64,000 bases of DNA. Origin: A07HB70 sp964512675 (lineage in GTDB: Archaea > Halobacteriota > Halobacteria > Halobacteriales > Haloferacaceae). Both the position numbers and the translations under genes were made by a program. Shown here piece after piece: positions 34,645 through 43,540 of the stretch (position 1 is its first letter; each line of letters begins with the position of its first letter). The notes under the pieces are model-generated. The model was given only the letters and a program-made list of their open reading frames with translations, was not told the origin of the DNA and ran no database searches. The stretch is from contig CAZEJR010000009.1 of assembly GCA_964512675.1 (NCBI GenBank), positions 1 through 64,000 on the forward strand, written 5' to 3'.

Positions 34645-35232
34645 AGTTCTCCGTGGGCCGAACGACAGGGGCGCGACGGCGCACGAACTCGGAGGAGAGA
34701 TCCCCGGCCCCCACGGCCGACGTCGTGGTGCGAACAGACGACGACGGCGCTCTGCTCGCCCGGGGTGTCGTCGGCGGGCGGTCGGTACTGGTCGAGGCGG
34801 TCGTGCCGGTCGGCGGCGCGAGGAGGGCTGGATCGACGCCGTCACAGAGGGTGAGCCGCAGCAGTTCGGCGGTGTCGACGTCCAACACGCCCACCGCCGG
34901 GCGGAGGTGGCCGACAGCGACGGACGGCGGGCGACGCTCGACGACACCGCGGCGGCGCCGGCAGTCGGCGTCCAGGTCCGGGCGCGGACGGCGGATTCGA
35001 GCACCACGCCGGCTGCTGTTCGGAGCGGACGGAGCGAGCGACCGGCGACCGCCCGGAGGCTAGCCGCGCGGGGTGAGGCTCGTCTCGCTCCGACGCCGCC
35101 GTGGAGGTCGCGACGGCCGGCACGCCCGGGCGGCGGCTCGTGGGGGCGTGTCCCGCCTCGTGGCGCTCCGACGGCCCCGCGCCGCGCGGTCGAAGCCGAG
35201 AGCTACAAGCCGGCGGCGACCCGACTGCCGGT
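34645..35232 (+). other. Gene-poor gap, possible decayed reading frame
   Basis: Between the metY promoter and ligA there are about 590 bp without a secure gene. One + strand frame reads ADVVVRTDDDGALLARGVVG and RSVLVEAVVPVGG. Near 34820 a second frame takes over with EEGWIDAVTEGEPQQFGGVD and continues to about 35050. The codon bias of both looks partly coding, so this may be one frameshifted gene. I find no recognisable domain. No RNA gene is visible. Confidence 0.3.
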
Positions 35233-37470
35233 ATGAGCGAGGCCGACGTGGACCCGGAGGAGAACCCCTATCTCCGGGACCCGCCGACCGACTTCGCCCC
35301 CGTCGAGGACCTCGACGAGTCGACCGCCGCGCGACAGGCCGCTCTGCTCCGCGAGGCGGTCCGCGAACACGACTACCGGTACTACGTCGAGGCCGACCCG
35401 GTCGTCGGCGACCGGACCTACGACGCGCTGTTCGCGCGGCTCCGGACCCTCGAGGACGAGTTCGACCTCGCGACGGCGGACAGCCCGACACAGCGCGTCG
35501 GCGGCGAGCCGCTCGACGAACTCGAGGCCGTCCCTCACGTCGTCCCGATGCTCTCGATCGCACAGGGCGGCGAGGCCGCCGACCTCCGGGCGTTCGACGA
35601 GCGCGTCCGTGGCGCGGTCGGCGGCGTCGACTACGTCTGCGAGCCGAAGTTCGACGGACTCTCGGTCGAGGTCATCTACCGTGACGGCGTCTACAGCCGC
35701 GCCGCGACCCGCGGCGACGGCGAGCGCGGCGACGACGTGACCGCACAGGTGGGGACGATTGCCTCGGTGCCACGGCGGCTCCGGGGCGACCCGCCCGCGT
35801 TTCTCGCGGTCCGGGGCGAGGTGTACCTCCCGCGCGACGGGTTCGTCGCGCTCAACCGCGAGCGCGAGGCCCGCGGCGAGGCGACGTTCGCCAACCCGCG
35901 CAACGCCGCCGCGGGCACGCTCCGACAGCTCGACCCCTCGACCGCCGCCGAACGGCCGCTCGACTGCTTTTTTTACGACGTGCTCGCGGCGAGCGCGAAC
36001 CCGGACGCCGACCCGCGAGACGAGTTCGCGGTCGGGGCGGGCGGCGTCGGCGTCGACGGTGTCCCCGAGACCCAGTACGGAGAGCTGGAGGCGCTCGCCG
36101 GCTGGGGGCTGCGGACCGACCGCGACCACGTCGAACGGGTCGACGGCGTCGAGGACGCGGTCGACTACCGCGACCGACTGCTCGGGCGGCGCGACGACCT
36201 GAACTACGAGATCGACGGCGCGGTGGTAAAGGTAGACAGCCGGGAGCACTGCGCCGCACTCGGGACGACCAGCCGCGAGGTGCGCTGGGCGTTCGCCTAC
36301 AAGTTCCCGGCCCGGACCGAGGAGACGACGGTCCGGGACGTCGTCGTCCAGGTCGGGCGGACGGGCCGGCTCACGCCGGTCGCCCTGCTCGACCCCGTCG
36401 AGGTCGGCGGCGTCACGGTCTCGCGCGCCAGCCTCCACAACCCAGCCGAGATCGCGCGCCTCGGTGTCGGCGTCGGCGACCGCGTCCGGGTCGAGCGGGC
36501 GGGCGACGTCATTCCACAGGTGGTCGAGGTGGTCGACGACAGGGGCGAGGCGTTCGCGTTCCCCGACCGCTGTCCGGCCTGCGGGAGCGCGGTCGAGCGC
36601 GACGGACCCGTGGCGGTCTGTACCGGCGGGCTCGCCTGCGAGGCACAGCTCGAGCGGACGATCGTCCACTACGCGAGCCGCGGCGCGCTCGACATCGAGG
36701 GGCTCGGCGAGGAGTCGGTGAGACAGCTCGTCGACGCCGGCCTCGTCGAGTCGCTCGCGGACCTCTATCGCCTCGACTCCGAAGCCCTCGTCGACCTGGA
36801 CGGGTGGGGCGAGACGAGCGCCGCGAACCTCGTCGAGGCGGTCGACGACGCCCGGACGCCGGCGCTCGCTGACCTCCTCGCCGGGCTGTCGATCCCGGAC
36901 GTCGGCGGGGCGACGGCCCGGAGCCTCGCTCGCGAGTTCGAAAGCGTCGAGGCGCTGCTGGCGGCGTCGGCGGAGACCGGCGACGCCACGACTGACGGGA
37001 CTGCAGCCGATCGTCCCGAGGCGACGCTCGACGCGTTCGAGGGTGGTGACGGGACAGACCCCTTCCGCGACCGTCTCCAGACGGTGCCGGACGTCGGCCC
37101 CGCGGTCGCGCGGTCGGTCGCCGACTTCTTTCGGGCCGAGTCCAACCGCGCCGCCGTCGAGGAGCTACTCGCGGTCGGGGTCGAGCCGGAGCCAGTCGAG
37201 GGCGCGGCAGACGGGACGGCGGCGCTCGACGGGCTCACGTTCGTGTTCACGGGGTCGCTGTCGGTCCCGCGGGGCGACGCCGCGGAGCTGGTCGAGCGGG
37301 CGGGCGGCCGCGTCACGGGGTCGGTGTCGGGCGCGACGGACTACCTCGTCGCCGGCGAGAGCCCCGGGACGGCAAAGCGCGAGGACGCCGACGCCGAGGG
37401 CGTACCGACGCTCGACGAGCGCGAGTTCGCCGCGCTCCTGTCCGACCGGGGCGTCGACTGGCCGCCCTAA
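35233..37470 (+). CDS. ligA: NAD-dependent DNA ligase
   Basis: Seals nicks using NAD. The 745 residues have the NMN-binding Ia region (EHDYRYYVEADPVVGDRTYD at 45-64), the adenylated Lys in CEPKFDGLSVEV (Lys139), the OB-fold, a C4 zinc site (CPACGSAVERDG and CTGGLACEAQ), a helix-hairpin-helix region and a C-terminal BRCT domain (ALDGLTFVFTGSLSVPRGD onward). This is the bacterial-type ligase; haloarchaea are among the few archaea that carry it alongside the ATP-dependent ligase, which implies acquisition from bacteria. The start ATG is 11 bp after a run that carries no RBS, so translation may be leaderless. Confidence 0.97.
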   Translation: MSEADVDPEENPYLRDPPTDFAPVEDLDESTAARQAALLREAVREHDYRYYVEADPVVGDRTYDALFARLRTLEDEFDLATADSPTQRVGGEPLDELEAVPHVVPMLSIAQGGEAADLRAFDERVRGAVGGVDYVCEPKFDGLSVEVIYRDGVYSRAATRGDGERGDDVTAQVGTIASVPRRLRGDPPAFLAVRGEVYLPRDGFVALNREREARGEATFANPRNAAAGTLRQLDPSTAAERPLDCFFYDVLAASANPDADPRDEFAVGAGGVGVDGVPETQYGELEALAGWGLRTDRDHVERVDGVEDAVDYRDRLLGRRDDLNYEIDGAVVKVDSREHCAALGTTSREVRWAFAYKFPARTEETTVRDVVVQVGRTGRLTPVALLDPVEVGGVTVSRASLHNPAEIARLGVGVGDRVRVERAGDVIPQVVEVVDDRGEAFAFPDRCPACGSAVERDGPVAVCTGGLACEAQLERTIVHYASRGALDIEGLGEESVRQLVDAGLVESLADLYRLDSEALVDLDGWGETSAANLVEAVDDARTPALADLLAGLSIPDVGGATARSLAREFESVEALLAASAETGDATTDGTAADRPEATLDAFEGGDGTDPFRDRLQTVPDVGPAVARSVADFFRAESNRAAVEELLAVGVEPEPVEGAADGTAALDGLTFVFTGSLSVPRGDAAELVERAGGRVTGSVSGATDYLVAGESPGTAKREDADAEGVPTLDEREFAALLSDRGVDWPP

Positions 37471-38300
37471 AGATCCGTCTCCTCGAACCGGACCAGTCCG
37501 GCCAGCGGCGGGATCACGATCCACGCGACGAGCATCACCAGCCCGGAGATCTGGAGTCTGACGTCCGGCCCGGTGAACAGGCCGGTGCCGAGCGCCCGGT
37601 TGGTGACGATCTTGAACGCGCCGGTCGGGTTGACCAGCCGGAGCACCCGCGTCGTCTGCTGGACCGTCAGCGGCATCCACTCCGGCCAGCCGACGAAGGT
37701 GGCAAAGAGGCCGAGCGACCCCTGGACGGCGCCGAGGAGCGCGACGAAGACGAGGTAGACGCCGACGGCGGCGGCGATCGCGAGGCGGTCAGAGGAGACC
37801 GCGGCAGAGACGCCGACGCCGACGGCGACGAAGGCAGCCGCGAGGAGGGCGACCAGGAAGACGTACTGGACGTACGCCACCGCCTCGAACGCGAACGTCG
37901 AGGAGAAGACAAACACCAGCGCCGGCAGGAGGAAGCCGGCGACGACGGCGACGGCGAGCGCGGCGCCACGGCCCGCGACCTTTCCGGCGACGACGTCCGC
38001 GCGGGAGTGCGGGAGCGCGAGGAGCAGCTTCAGCGACCCGGACTCGCGCTCGCCGACGACGGCGTTGTACGCGGCCACGAGCGCGACCAGCGGAATGAGC
38101 GTCGTGACGATGCCGTCCTTTATCGGGAACGCCCGCAGGACCTCGGTAGACGAGAGGGTGCCCCCGCCGCTCCCGAAGACGAGCGAGGTGACGTAGACGG
38201 CGGCGCCGACGAGAACCGTAAACAGCAGGGACAGGCCGATCAGCCACCGCGACCGGACGGTGTCCTCGAACTCCTTTCGCGCGACGACGGACCACGTCAC
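37467..38300 (-). CDS. ABC-2 type transporter permease
   Basis: Membrane subunit of an ABC exporter, 277 residues, with six hydrophobic segments (WLIGLSLLFTVLVGAAVYVTS, VTTLIPLVALVAAYNAVVGE, and the rest to ISGLVMLVAWIVIPPLAGLV). The block EFEDTVRSRWLIGLS near the N-terminus and VVGERESGSLKLLLALPHSR are typical of ABC-2 permeases with a NosY-like layout. It overlaps the ATPase gene by 4 bp. Substrate unknown; the stop also overlaps ligA by 4 bp. Confidence 0.88.
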   Translation of the reverse strand: MTWSVVARKEFEDTVRSRWLIGLSLLFTVLVGAAVYVTSLVFGSGGGTLSSTEVLRAFPIKDGIVTTLIPLVALVAAYNAVVGERESGSLKLLLALPHSRADVVAGKVAGRGAALAVAVVAGFLLPALVFVFSSTFAFEAVAYVQYVFLVALLAAAFVAVGVGVSAAVSSDRLAIAAAVGVYLVFVALLGAVQGSLGLFATFVGWPEWMPLTVQQTTRVLRLVNPTGAFKIVTNRALGTGLFTGPDVRLQISGLVMLVAWIVIPPLAGLVRFEETDL

Positions 38301-39226
38301 CCTCGGACCTCCCGTGGCTCGTCGCCCTCCGTGTACGCGAGAAACAGGTCCTCCAGCGAGGCCGCCTCGGTGCGGAAGTTCTCGACGGTCGCGCCCCCGT
38401 CCTCGACGGCACCGACGACGGCGGTCTTGGCGTCGGCGTCGCAGGAGACCACCACCTCGCCGTTCACCGCCTCCGCCGAGGAGACACCCGAGAGCGCCCG
38501 GACCGACGAGAGGTCGACCGCGGAGGCGTCGCCGGTCACGTCGACGACGAGGCGTTCGCCGCCGCCGACCGCCTCGCGCAGGCCGTCCATACTGTCCTCC
38601 GCGACGAGCGATCCGCCACGCAGGATGCCGACCCGGTCACAGACCGCCTCGACCTGCCCGAGGACGTGCGACGAGAAGAAGACGGTCGCTCCCCGGTCGG
38701 CCTCCGCGCGGACGAGTTCACGCATCTCCTTCGCGCCGGAGGGGTCCAGCCCGGACGACGGCTCGTCGAGGATCAACAGCTGTGGGCGTCCGACGAGCGC
38801 CATCGCGAGCGCCAGTCGCTGGCGCATCCCCTTCGAGTAGCCGCCGGCCTTGCGGTCGGCGGCGTCTGCGATCCCGGTCCGTTCGAGCAGGTCGATCGGG
38901 TCGCCGTCGACCCCCTTCGACTCCATGGCGAACTCGACGTGGGTCCGACCGGTCAGCCGGGAGTAGACGTCGAACCCCTCCGGGAGGACGCCCGTGCGCT
39001 GGCGAACCGCGACCGACTCGCGCTGGGCGTCGCGGCCAAGCACCCGGACCTCGCCGCCCGTCGGACGCACGAAGTCGAGCAGCATGTTGATCGTGGTCGA
39101 CTTGCCGGCGCCGTTCGGGCCGAGGAAGCCGAAGACCTCGCCCTCGGGGACCGTGAGGTCGAGGCCGTCGACGGCGGTGACGTCGCCGAACCGCTTCGTC
39201 ACGCCACGGAGGGCGATCGCGTCCAT
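38297..39226 (-). CDS. ABC transporter ATP-binding protein
   Basis: ATPase of the exporter with the permease at 37467. In 309 residues: Walker A FLGPNGAGKSTTINML, signature YSKGMRQRLALAMAL, Walker B LLILDEPSSGLDPSG, and the H-loop in FFSSHVLGQVEAVC. The C-terminal about 80 residues form the extra domain seen in CcmA/NosF-type ATPases (GERLVVDVTGDASAVD). The order ATPase then permease with a 4-bp overlap indicates one operon. Substrate unknown. Confidence 0.93.
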   Translation of the reverse strand: MDAIALRGVTKRFGDVTAVDGLDLTVPEGEVFGFLGPNGAGKSTTINMLLDFVRPTGGEVRVLGRDAQRESVAVRQRTGVLPEGFDVYSRLTGRTHVEFAMESKGVDGDPIDLLERTGIADAADRKAGGYSKGMRQRLALAMALVGRPQLLILDEPSSGLDPSGAKEMRELVRAEADRGATVFFSSHVLGQVEAVCDRVGILRGGSLVAEDSMDGLREAVGGGERLVVDVTGDASAVDLSSVRALSGVSSAEAVNGEVVVSCDADAKTAVVGAVEDGGATVENFRTEAASLEDLFLAYTEGDEPREVRG

Positions 39227-39334
39227 AGGGTCGGTTGCGCCGGATCGCCTAAAGGCGTTTCTGGGTCGCGCCTCGACTGACGGGGGCGACCACGTCGCCG
39301 CCGCCCGAGGGGTCCCGGGTGCGCACCGTGTGTC

Positions 39335-39601
39335 TCAGAGCCGGTCGTCGGGCGCGTTTCGCGCCGCCACCCGTCTGGCCGCCGCGGCGTAGCGCTCGCG
39401 GTCGCGCTCCGGCGCCGGGGACAGGTCGTCCGTGTCGACGGTGCGCGCGGCCCGGACCCCGTCGCCGTCGAGCGCCACCGGCGAGAGCTGTCGGCGCCAG
39501 ACCCGGTCACCCGCCGTCGTCGCGTAGGCGAGCGTCAGCATCCCCTTGTCCGTGTAGTCCCGTTCGACCAGCCAGACGCGGGCCTCGGCGGCGTCGGTCA
39601 C
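39335..39601 (-). CDS. Small conserved haloarchaeal protein
   Basis: An 88-residue protein, MTDAAEARVWLVERDYTDKG, with beta strands MLTLAYATTAGDRVWRRQLS and a C-terminal helix (RERYAAAARRVAARNAPDD). No known domain. It is divergent from uvrC with an 80-bp gap. The coding signal is good, but function cannot be assigned. Confidence 0.7.
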   Translation of the reverse strand: MTDAAEARVWLVERDYTDKGMLTLAYATTAGDRVWRRQLSPVALDGDGVRAARTVDTDDLSPAPERDRERYAAAARRVAARNAPDDRL

Positions 39602-39681
39602 GGGCAGAGTGCAGGGCGGTCGGTCATGAACCCCACGCGGCGAGCGTCACGCTCAACTCCGCGCGACCCCCACGGCGGCCC

Positions 39682-41430
39682 GTGGACGCAACAGGGGTCC
39701 GCGACACCGCCGCCGACCTGCCCGCGGAGCCGGGGGTCTACCAGTTCCTCGCGGGCGAGACGACGCTCTACGTCGGGAAGGCCGTCGACCTCCGGGACCG
39801 GGTCCGGTCGTACGTCGACCCCCGGAGCGAGCGCATCCGGCAGATGCGCGACCGGGCCGACACTGTCGACGTCGCCGTCACCGACACGGAGACACAGGCA
39901 CTTCTGCTGGAGGCGAACCTGATCAAGCGTCTGCGCCCGCGCTACAACGTTCGACTGAAGGACGACAAGTCCTACCCGATGGTGCAGGTGACGGCCCACG
40001 ACGCGCCCCGGATCGCGGTGACGCGGGACCCAGACCCCGGCGCCGCCGTCTACGGGCCGTTTACCGACGTCGGCGAGGCAGAGACGGCGGTGAAGGCGGC
40101 CCGCGAGCAGTTCGGCCTGCGCGGCTGTTCCGACCACAAGTACGAGGGCCGGGACCGGCCCTGTCTCGACTACGAGATGGGCCTCTGCTCGGCGCCGTGT
40201 ACCGGCGAGATCGGCCTCGACGACTACGCCGACGACGTCGGGGCGGTGCGGCGCTACCTCGACGGCGAGACGGGGGTGCTGGCCGGTCCGATCCGCCGCG
40301 AGATGGCCGCCGCGAGCGAGGCCGAGGCGTTCGAGCGTGCGGCGAACCTCCGGGACCGGCTGGCTGCGGTCGAGTCGCTCCACGGCGGGGGCGGCGCGGC
40401 GGTCGCGAGCGAGGCCGAAGCCCGGGAGCGCCGCGTCGACGTCCTCGCCGCCGCCGCGGGCCGCGACGGCGTCGTCGTCGCGCGCCTCCGCGCCGAGGAC
40501 GGCAAGCTGGTCGACCGGTCCCGGCACCACCTGGCGACGGGTGACGACGAGAGCCCCGACCCGGCGGCGGCGCTCGCTGCCTTCGTCCCGCAGTTCTACG
40601 CCGAGCGCGGCCTGCCCGACGCCGTCCTCCTCGCGGAGCGCCTGCCAGACGCCGACGGGGACGTACGCGCGTGGCTGGAGACCCGCGGCGTCGCCGTTCG
40701 CGTGCCGGGCGCGGGCCGGGAGGCGACGCTCGTCGACCTCGCGCTGAAAAACGCCCGGCGCAGCCGAGAGCGCGACGACCCGGCTGTCGACCTCGCGCGG
40801 GCGCTCGGGCTGCCGGACGCCGGTCGGATCGAGGGGTTCGACGTGAGCCACACCGGCGGCACGGGCGCCGTCGGGTCGAACGTCTGTTTCGTCGACGGGG
40901 GCGCAGAGACGAGCGCGTACCGTCGCAGGCGGCTCACGGACGAGAACGACGACTACGCGAACGTGCGCGCGCTCGTCCGGTGGCGCGCCGAGCGCGCCGT
41001 CGAGGGGCGAGACGACCGGCCCGACCCCGACCTCCTGCTCGTGGACGGCGGCGAGGGCCAGCTCGGCGCGGCGCTCGACGCGCTCGGGGAGACCGGGTGG
41101 GAGGTGCCCTGCGTCGCGCTGGCGAAAGAAGACGAGCTCGTCGTGACACCGGACGGTGTCCACGACTGGCCCGACGACGCGCCGCGGCTCCGGCTCTGTC
41201 GGCAGGTGCGCGACGAGGCCCACCGCTTCGCGGTCCAGTACCACCGGACGGTGCGCGACGAGGTCGAGACGGCGCTCGACGGCGTCCCCGGCGTCGGACC
41301 GGAGCTTCGACGGCGGCTCCTCGGTCGGTTCGGGAGCGTCGAGAACGTCCGGGCAGCGTCGCGCGACGAGCTGCTCGCCGTCGAGGGCGTCGGCGAGTCG
41401 ACGGCGGCAGCGATCGGAGAACGGCTCTAG
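39682..41430 (+). CDS. uvrC: Excinuclease ABC subunit C
   Basis: Nucleotide excision repair nuclease making both incisions with UvrA and UvrB, 582 residues. GIY-YIG domain at about 17-100: GVYQFLAGETTLYVGKAVDL. UvrB-binding (UVR) region near 200: REMAAASEAEAFERAANLRD. RNase H-like second nuclease: GFDVSHTGGTGAVGSNVCFV and LLVDGGEGQLGAALD. Helix-hairpin-helix at the C-terminus: VPGVGPELRRRLLGRFGSVE. It begins at GTG 39682 (VDATGVRDTAADLPAEP). UvrA and UvrB are not in the window. Like ligA it is of bacterial origin in haloarchaea. Confidence 0.97.
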   Translation: MDATGVRDTAADLPAEPGVYQFLAGETTLYVGKAVDLRDRVRSYVDPRSERIRQMRDRADTVDVAVTDTETQALLLEANLIKRLRPRYNVRLKDDKSYPMVQVTAHDAPRIAVTRDPDPGAAVYGPFTDVGEAETAVKAAREQFGLRGCSDHKYEGRDRPCLDYEMGLCSAPCTGEIGLDDYADDVGAVRRYLDGETGVLAGPIRREMAAASEAEAFERAANLRDRLAAVESLHGGGGAAVASEAEARERRVDVLAAAAGRDGVVVARLRAEDGKLVDRSRHHLATGDDESPDPAAALAAFVPQFYAERGLPDAVLLAERLPDADGDVRAWLETRGVAVRVPGAGREATLVDLALKNARRSRERDDPAVDLARALGLPDAGRIEGFDVSHTGGTGAVGSNVCFVDGGAETSAYRRRRLTDENDDYANVRALVRWRAERAVEGRDDRPDPDLLLVDGGEGQLGAALDALGETGWEVPCVALAKEDELVVTPDGVHDWPDDAPRLRLCRQVRDEAHRFAVQYHRTVRDEVETALDGVPGVGPELRRRLLGRFGSVENVRAASRDELLAVEGVGESTAAAIGERL

Positions 41431-42350
41431 TTGGCGATCGTCCGGTACTGCTCGGAGAGCTTCGCCGCGGCCTCGGACAGGTCCTCGCGCTCCTCGTCGT
41501 CCAGGTCCCACTCGACGACCGCCTCGACCCCGTCGTTCCCGAGCCGACAGGGGACACCGACCGCCGTCCCCTCGTGGCCGTACTCGCCGTCGAGGACCGT
41601 CGAGCAGGGCAGCACTTCACCGGTGTCGCGCAGAATCGCCTCGACCACGTGAGCGACACCCGTCGCCGGCCCCCACTGTGTCGCGCCCTTGCGCTCGATG
41701 ACGTCCATCGCGCTCTCCGTGAGCGCCGCCGTGATCGCCTCGCGTTCGTCGGCGGAGAACTCGGGGTCGGCCCCGTCGACACGTACCTTCGAGAAGACGG
41801 GAACCTGCGCGTCGCCGTGCTCTCCGAGGATAGTCGCCTCGACGTTCCGGACAGCCGTGTCGAACCGTTCGGCGAGGACGTACCGGAAGCGCGCCGAGTC
41901 GAGCCGGCCCCCGAACCCGACGACGTGCTCGCGGGGGCGGCTGCTCACCTCGTACAGGTGGCGGTTGAGCAGGTCGACGGGGTTCGAGGTGGTGACCGAG
42001 ACGTAGTCGTCGGTGTGTGCCGCGAGCGACTCATGAATCGACTCCATGATGCCGGCGTTGTCGCCCGCGAGGTCGATACGGGTCTGGCCGGGCTGGCGCG
42101 GGATGCCGGCCGTGATGACGACGACGTCGGAGCCGGCGGTGGCCTCGTAGCCACCCTGCCGGACGGTCGTGTTCGAGTCGTAGGCGACGCCGTGGTTGAC
42201 GTCGGCGGCCTGTCCGACCGCCTCGTCGACCTTGTCGGGGATGTCGACGAAGACGAGTTCGTCGACGACGTCGCGGAGCGCGAGGCTGTAGCCGGCTGCG
42301 GCGCCGACCGTCCCGGCGGCGCCGACGACACTGACCTTTGCGTTCGACAT
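41427..42350 (-). CDS. mdh: Malate dehydrogenase (LDH-like)
   Basis: Oxidises malate to oxaloacetate with NAD in the citric acid cycle; 307 residues of the lactate-dehydrogenase-like, haloarchaeal type. Rossmann motif: VSVVGAAGTVGAAAGYSLAL. Substrate Arg: TAGIPRQPGQTRIDLAGDN. Catalytic His: ATILGEHGDAQVPVFSK. NPVDLLNRHLYEV is the TSNPVD block. High Asp/Glu content, as in the crystallised Haloarcula enzyme. Starts MSNAKVSVVG; the stop overlaps uvrC by 4 bp on the other strand. Confidence 0.96.
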   Translation of the reverse strand: MSNAKVSVVGAAGTVGAAAGYSLALRDVVDELVFVDIPDKVDEAVGQAADVNHGVAYDSNTTVRQGGYEATAGSDVVVITAGIPRQPGQTRIDLAGDNAGIMESIHESLAAHTDDYVSVTTSNPVDLLNRHLYEVSSRPREHVVGFGGRLDSARFRYVLAERFDTAVRNVEATILGEHGDAQVPVFSKVRVDGADPEFSADEREAITAALTESAMDVIERKGATQWGPATGVAHVVEAILRDTGEVLPCSTVLDGEYGHEGTAVGVPCRLGNDGVEAVVEWDLDDEEREDLSEAAAKLSEQYRTIAN

Positions 42351-42503
42351 AGCGTCTCACGGGGCAGGCGCAGCCGTCGTAAGCCTGTCGAAGCGATCGG
42401 GGGAGTCGGGGGCGGCCCGGCGCCGGCGACGTCGTCGTCGGTCTCGCGGCCCTCGCGCCACGCGCCCGTCGCGCTTTTCGGCGTCCCCCGCCTATCGGCC
42501 CGC

Positions 42504-43145
42504 ATGAGCGACTTCGACCGCGAGGCCGAACGCGAGCGACTCCGCGAGAAGTACGAACAGGACCGGGAGAAGCGCGCCTCGACACAGCGGATGTCCGAAC
42601 TCCTGCTCCGGGGAGCGACAATGACCGACAGCCACTGTGACACCTGTGGCGACCCGATATTCCGCTACGAGGGCGAGGAGTTCTGTGCCACCTGCGAGGC
42701 CGAGGACGGCGCGGACGGCGGGTCGGCCGGCCAGGCTGAACAGCGCGCCGAGAGCCGGGGAGCCGGGACACGGGAGCAGGAGCGCACGCCGCGGGACCAG
42801 ACAGAGGCCGAGCGCGCGACCGCGGAGCAGACGCGACCGACAGCCGGCGAGCGCGCGCGCGACGCGCTGGCGAACGGCGCCGAGACGGGGGGACAGAGCG
42901 GCGAGTCCGGGCGGCCCGCGACGACCCAGAGCGAGGACGCGCCGGCAGAGTCGCCGCCGCCACGCGACGAGGCCGCCTCGGGCGACGCGTCCTCCGGGCC
43001 GTCCGAGGCCCGTGCCGCGCTCGTCCGGACGGTGACACGGTTCGCCCGGCGCGCCGAGGCCGCCGACCACCCGAGCGAGGCCGTCGACTACCTCGCCGCC
43101 GCGCGCGAGGCCGCCGAGGCGCTCGCGGCGCTGGACGGCCGATGA
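42504..43145 (+). CDS. Zinc-ribbon protein of the Sjogren/scleroderma autoantigen 1 family
   Basis: A 213-residue protein. The N-terminal helix EAERERLREKYEQDREKR is followed by RMSELLLRGATMTDSHCDTC and GEEFCATC, the zinc ribbon and preceding block of the autoantigen p27 family (RMAELLLxGxTMLxxxCPxC). The middle, about residues 75-165, is a low-complexity acidic and polar linker. The C-terminus (ARAALVRTVTRFARRAEAAD) is helical. Human family members act in RNA or translation-related complexes; the archaeal role is unknown. Its stop overlaps the next gene by 4 bp (ATGA). Confidence 0.88.
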   Translation: MSDFDREAERERLREKYEQDREKRASTQRMSELLLRGATMTDSHCDTCGDPIFRYEGEEFCATCEAEDGADGGSAGQAEQRAESRGAGTREQERTPRDQTEAERATAEQTRPTAGERARDALANGAETGGQSGESGRPATTQSEDAPAESPPPRDEAASGDASSGPSEARAALVRTVTRFARRAEAADHPSEAVDYLAAAREAAEALAALDGR

Positions 43146-43540
43146 GCACGAAGATTCTCGTCCCCGTCGACGGCTCCGAGTGTAGCACCCGGGCGGTCGA
43201 GTTCGCCGCCGAGATGGCCGAGCGCTACGACGGCAGTCTCCGTGTCGTCCACCTCTCGGACGCCGAGACGGACGCCGCGCTGGCGGCGCTCGACCGCGCC
43301 CGCGAGGGGCTCCCGGCGGACCACGACGGCGACGCCTCGGTCGAGGTGGTGGTCCGCGACATGGCGAGTCCGACCGCGAACCGGGTCGGCCAAGAGATAC
43401 TCGCCTACGCGAAGGAGACAGACGCCGACCACGTCGTGATGGGCCACCACGGGGCCGGGGTAGTAGAGCGGGCCATCCTCGGGAGCGCCTCCGAGACGGT
43501 CGTGCGCGGCGAGATGCTGCCCGTGACGGTCGTCCCCTAG
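43142..43540 (+). CDS. Universal stress protein UspA family
   Basis: A 132-residue single-domain UspA protein, STKILVPVDGSECSTRAVEF at the start and VVMGHHGAGVVERAILGSAS near the end. The G-x2-G-x9-G(S/T) nucleotide pattern is present (GHHGAGVVERAILGSASETV), so ATP binding is likely. The ATG overlaps the zinc-ribbon gene, and the two are presumably co-expressed. Usp proteins are common in haloarchaea and are usually stress-linked. Confidence 0.93.
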   Translation: MSTKILVPVDGSECSTRAVEFAAEMAERYDGSLRVVHLSDAETDAALAALDRAREGLPADHDGDASVEVVVRDMASPTANRVGQEILAYAKETDADHVVMGHHGAGVVERAILGSASETVVRGEMLPVTVVP

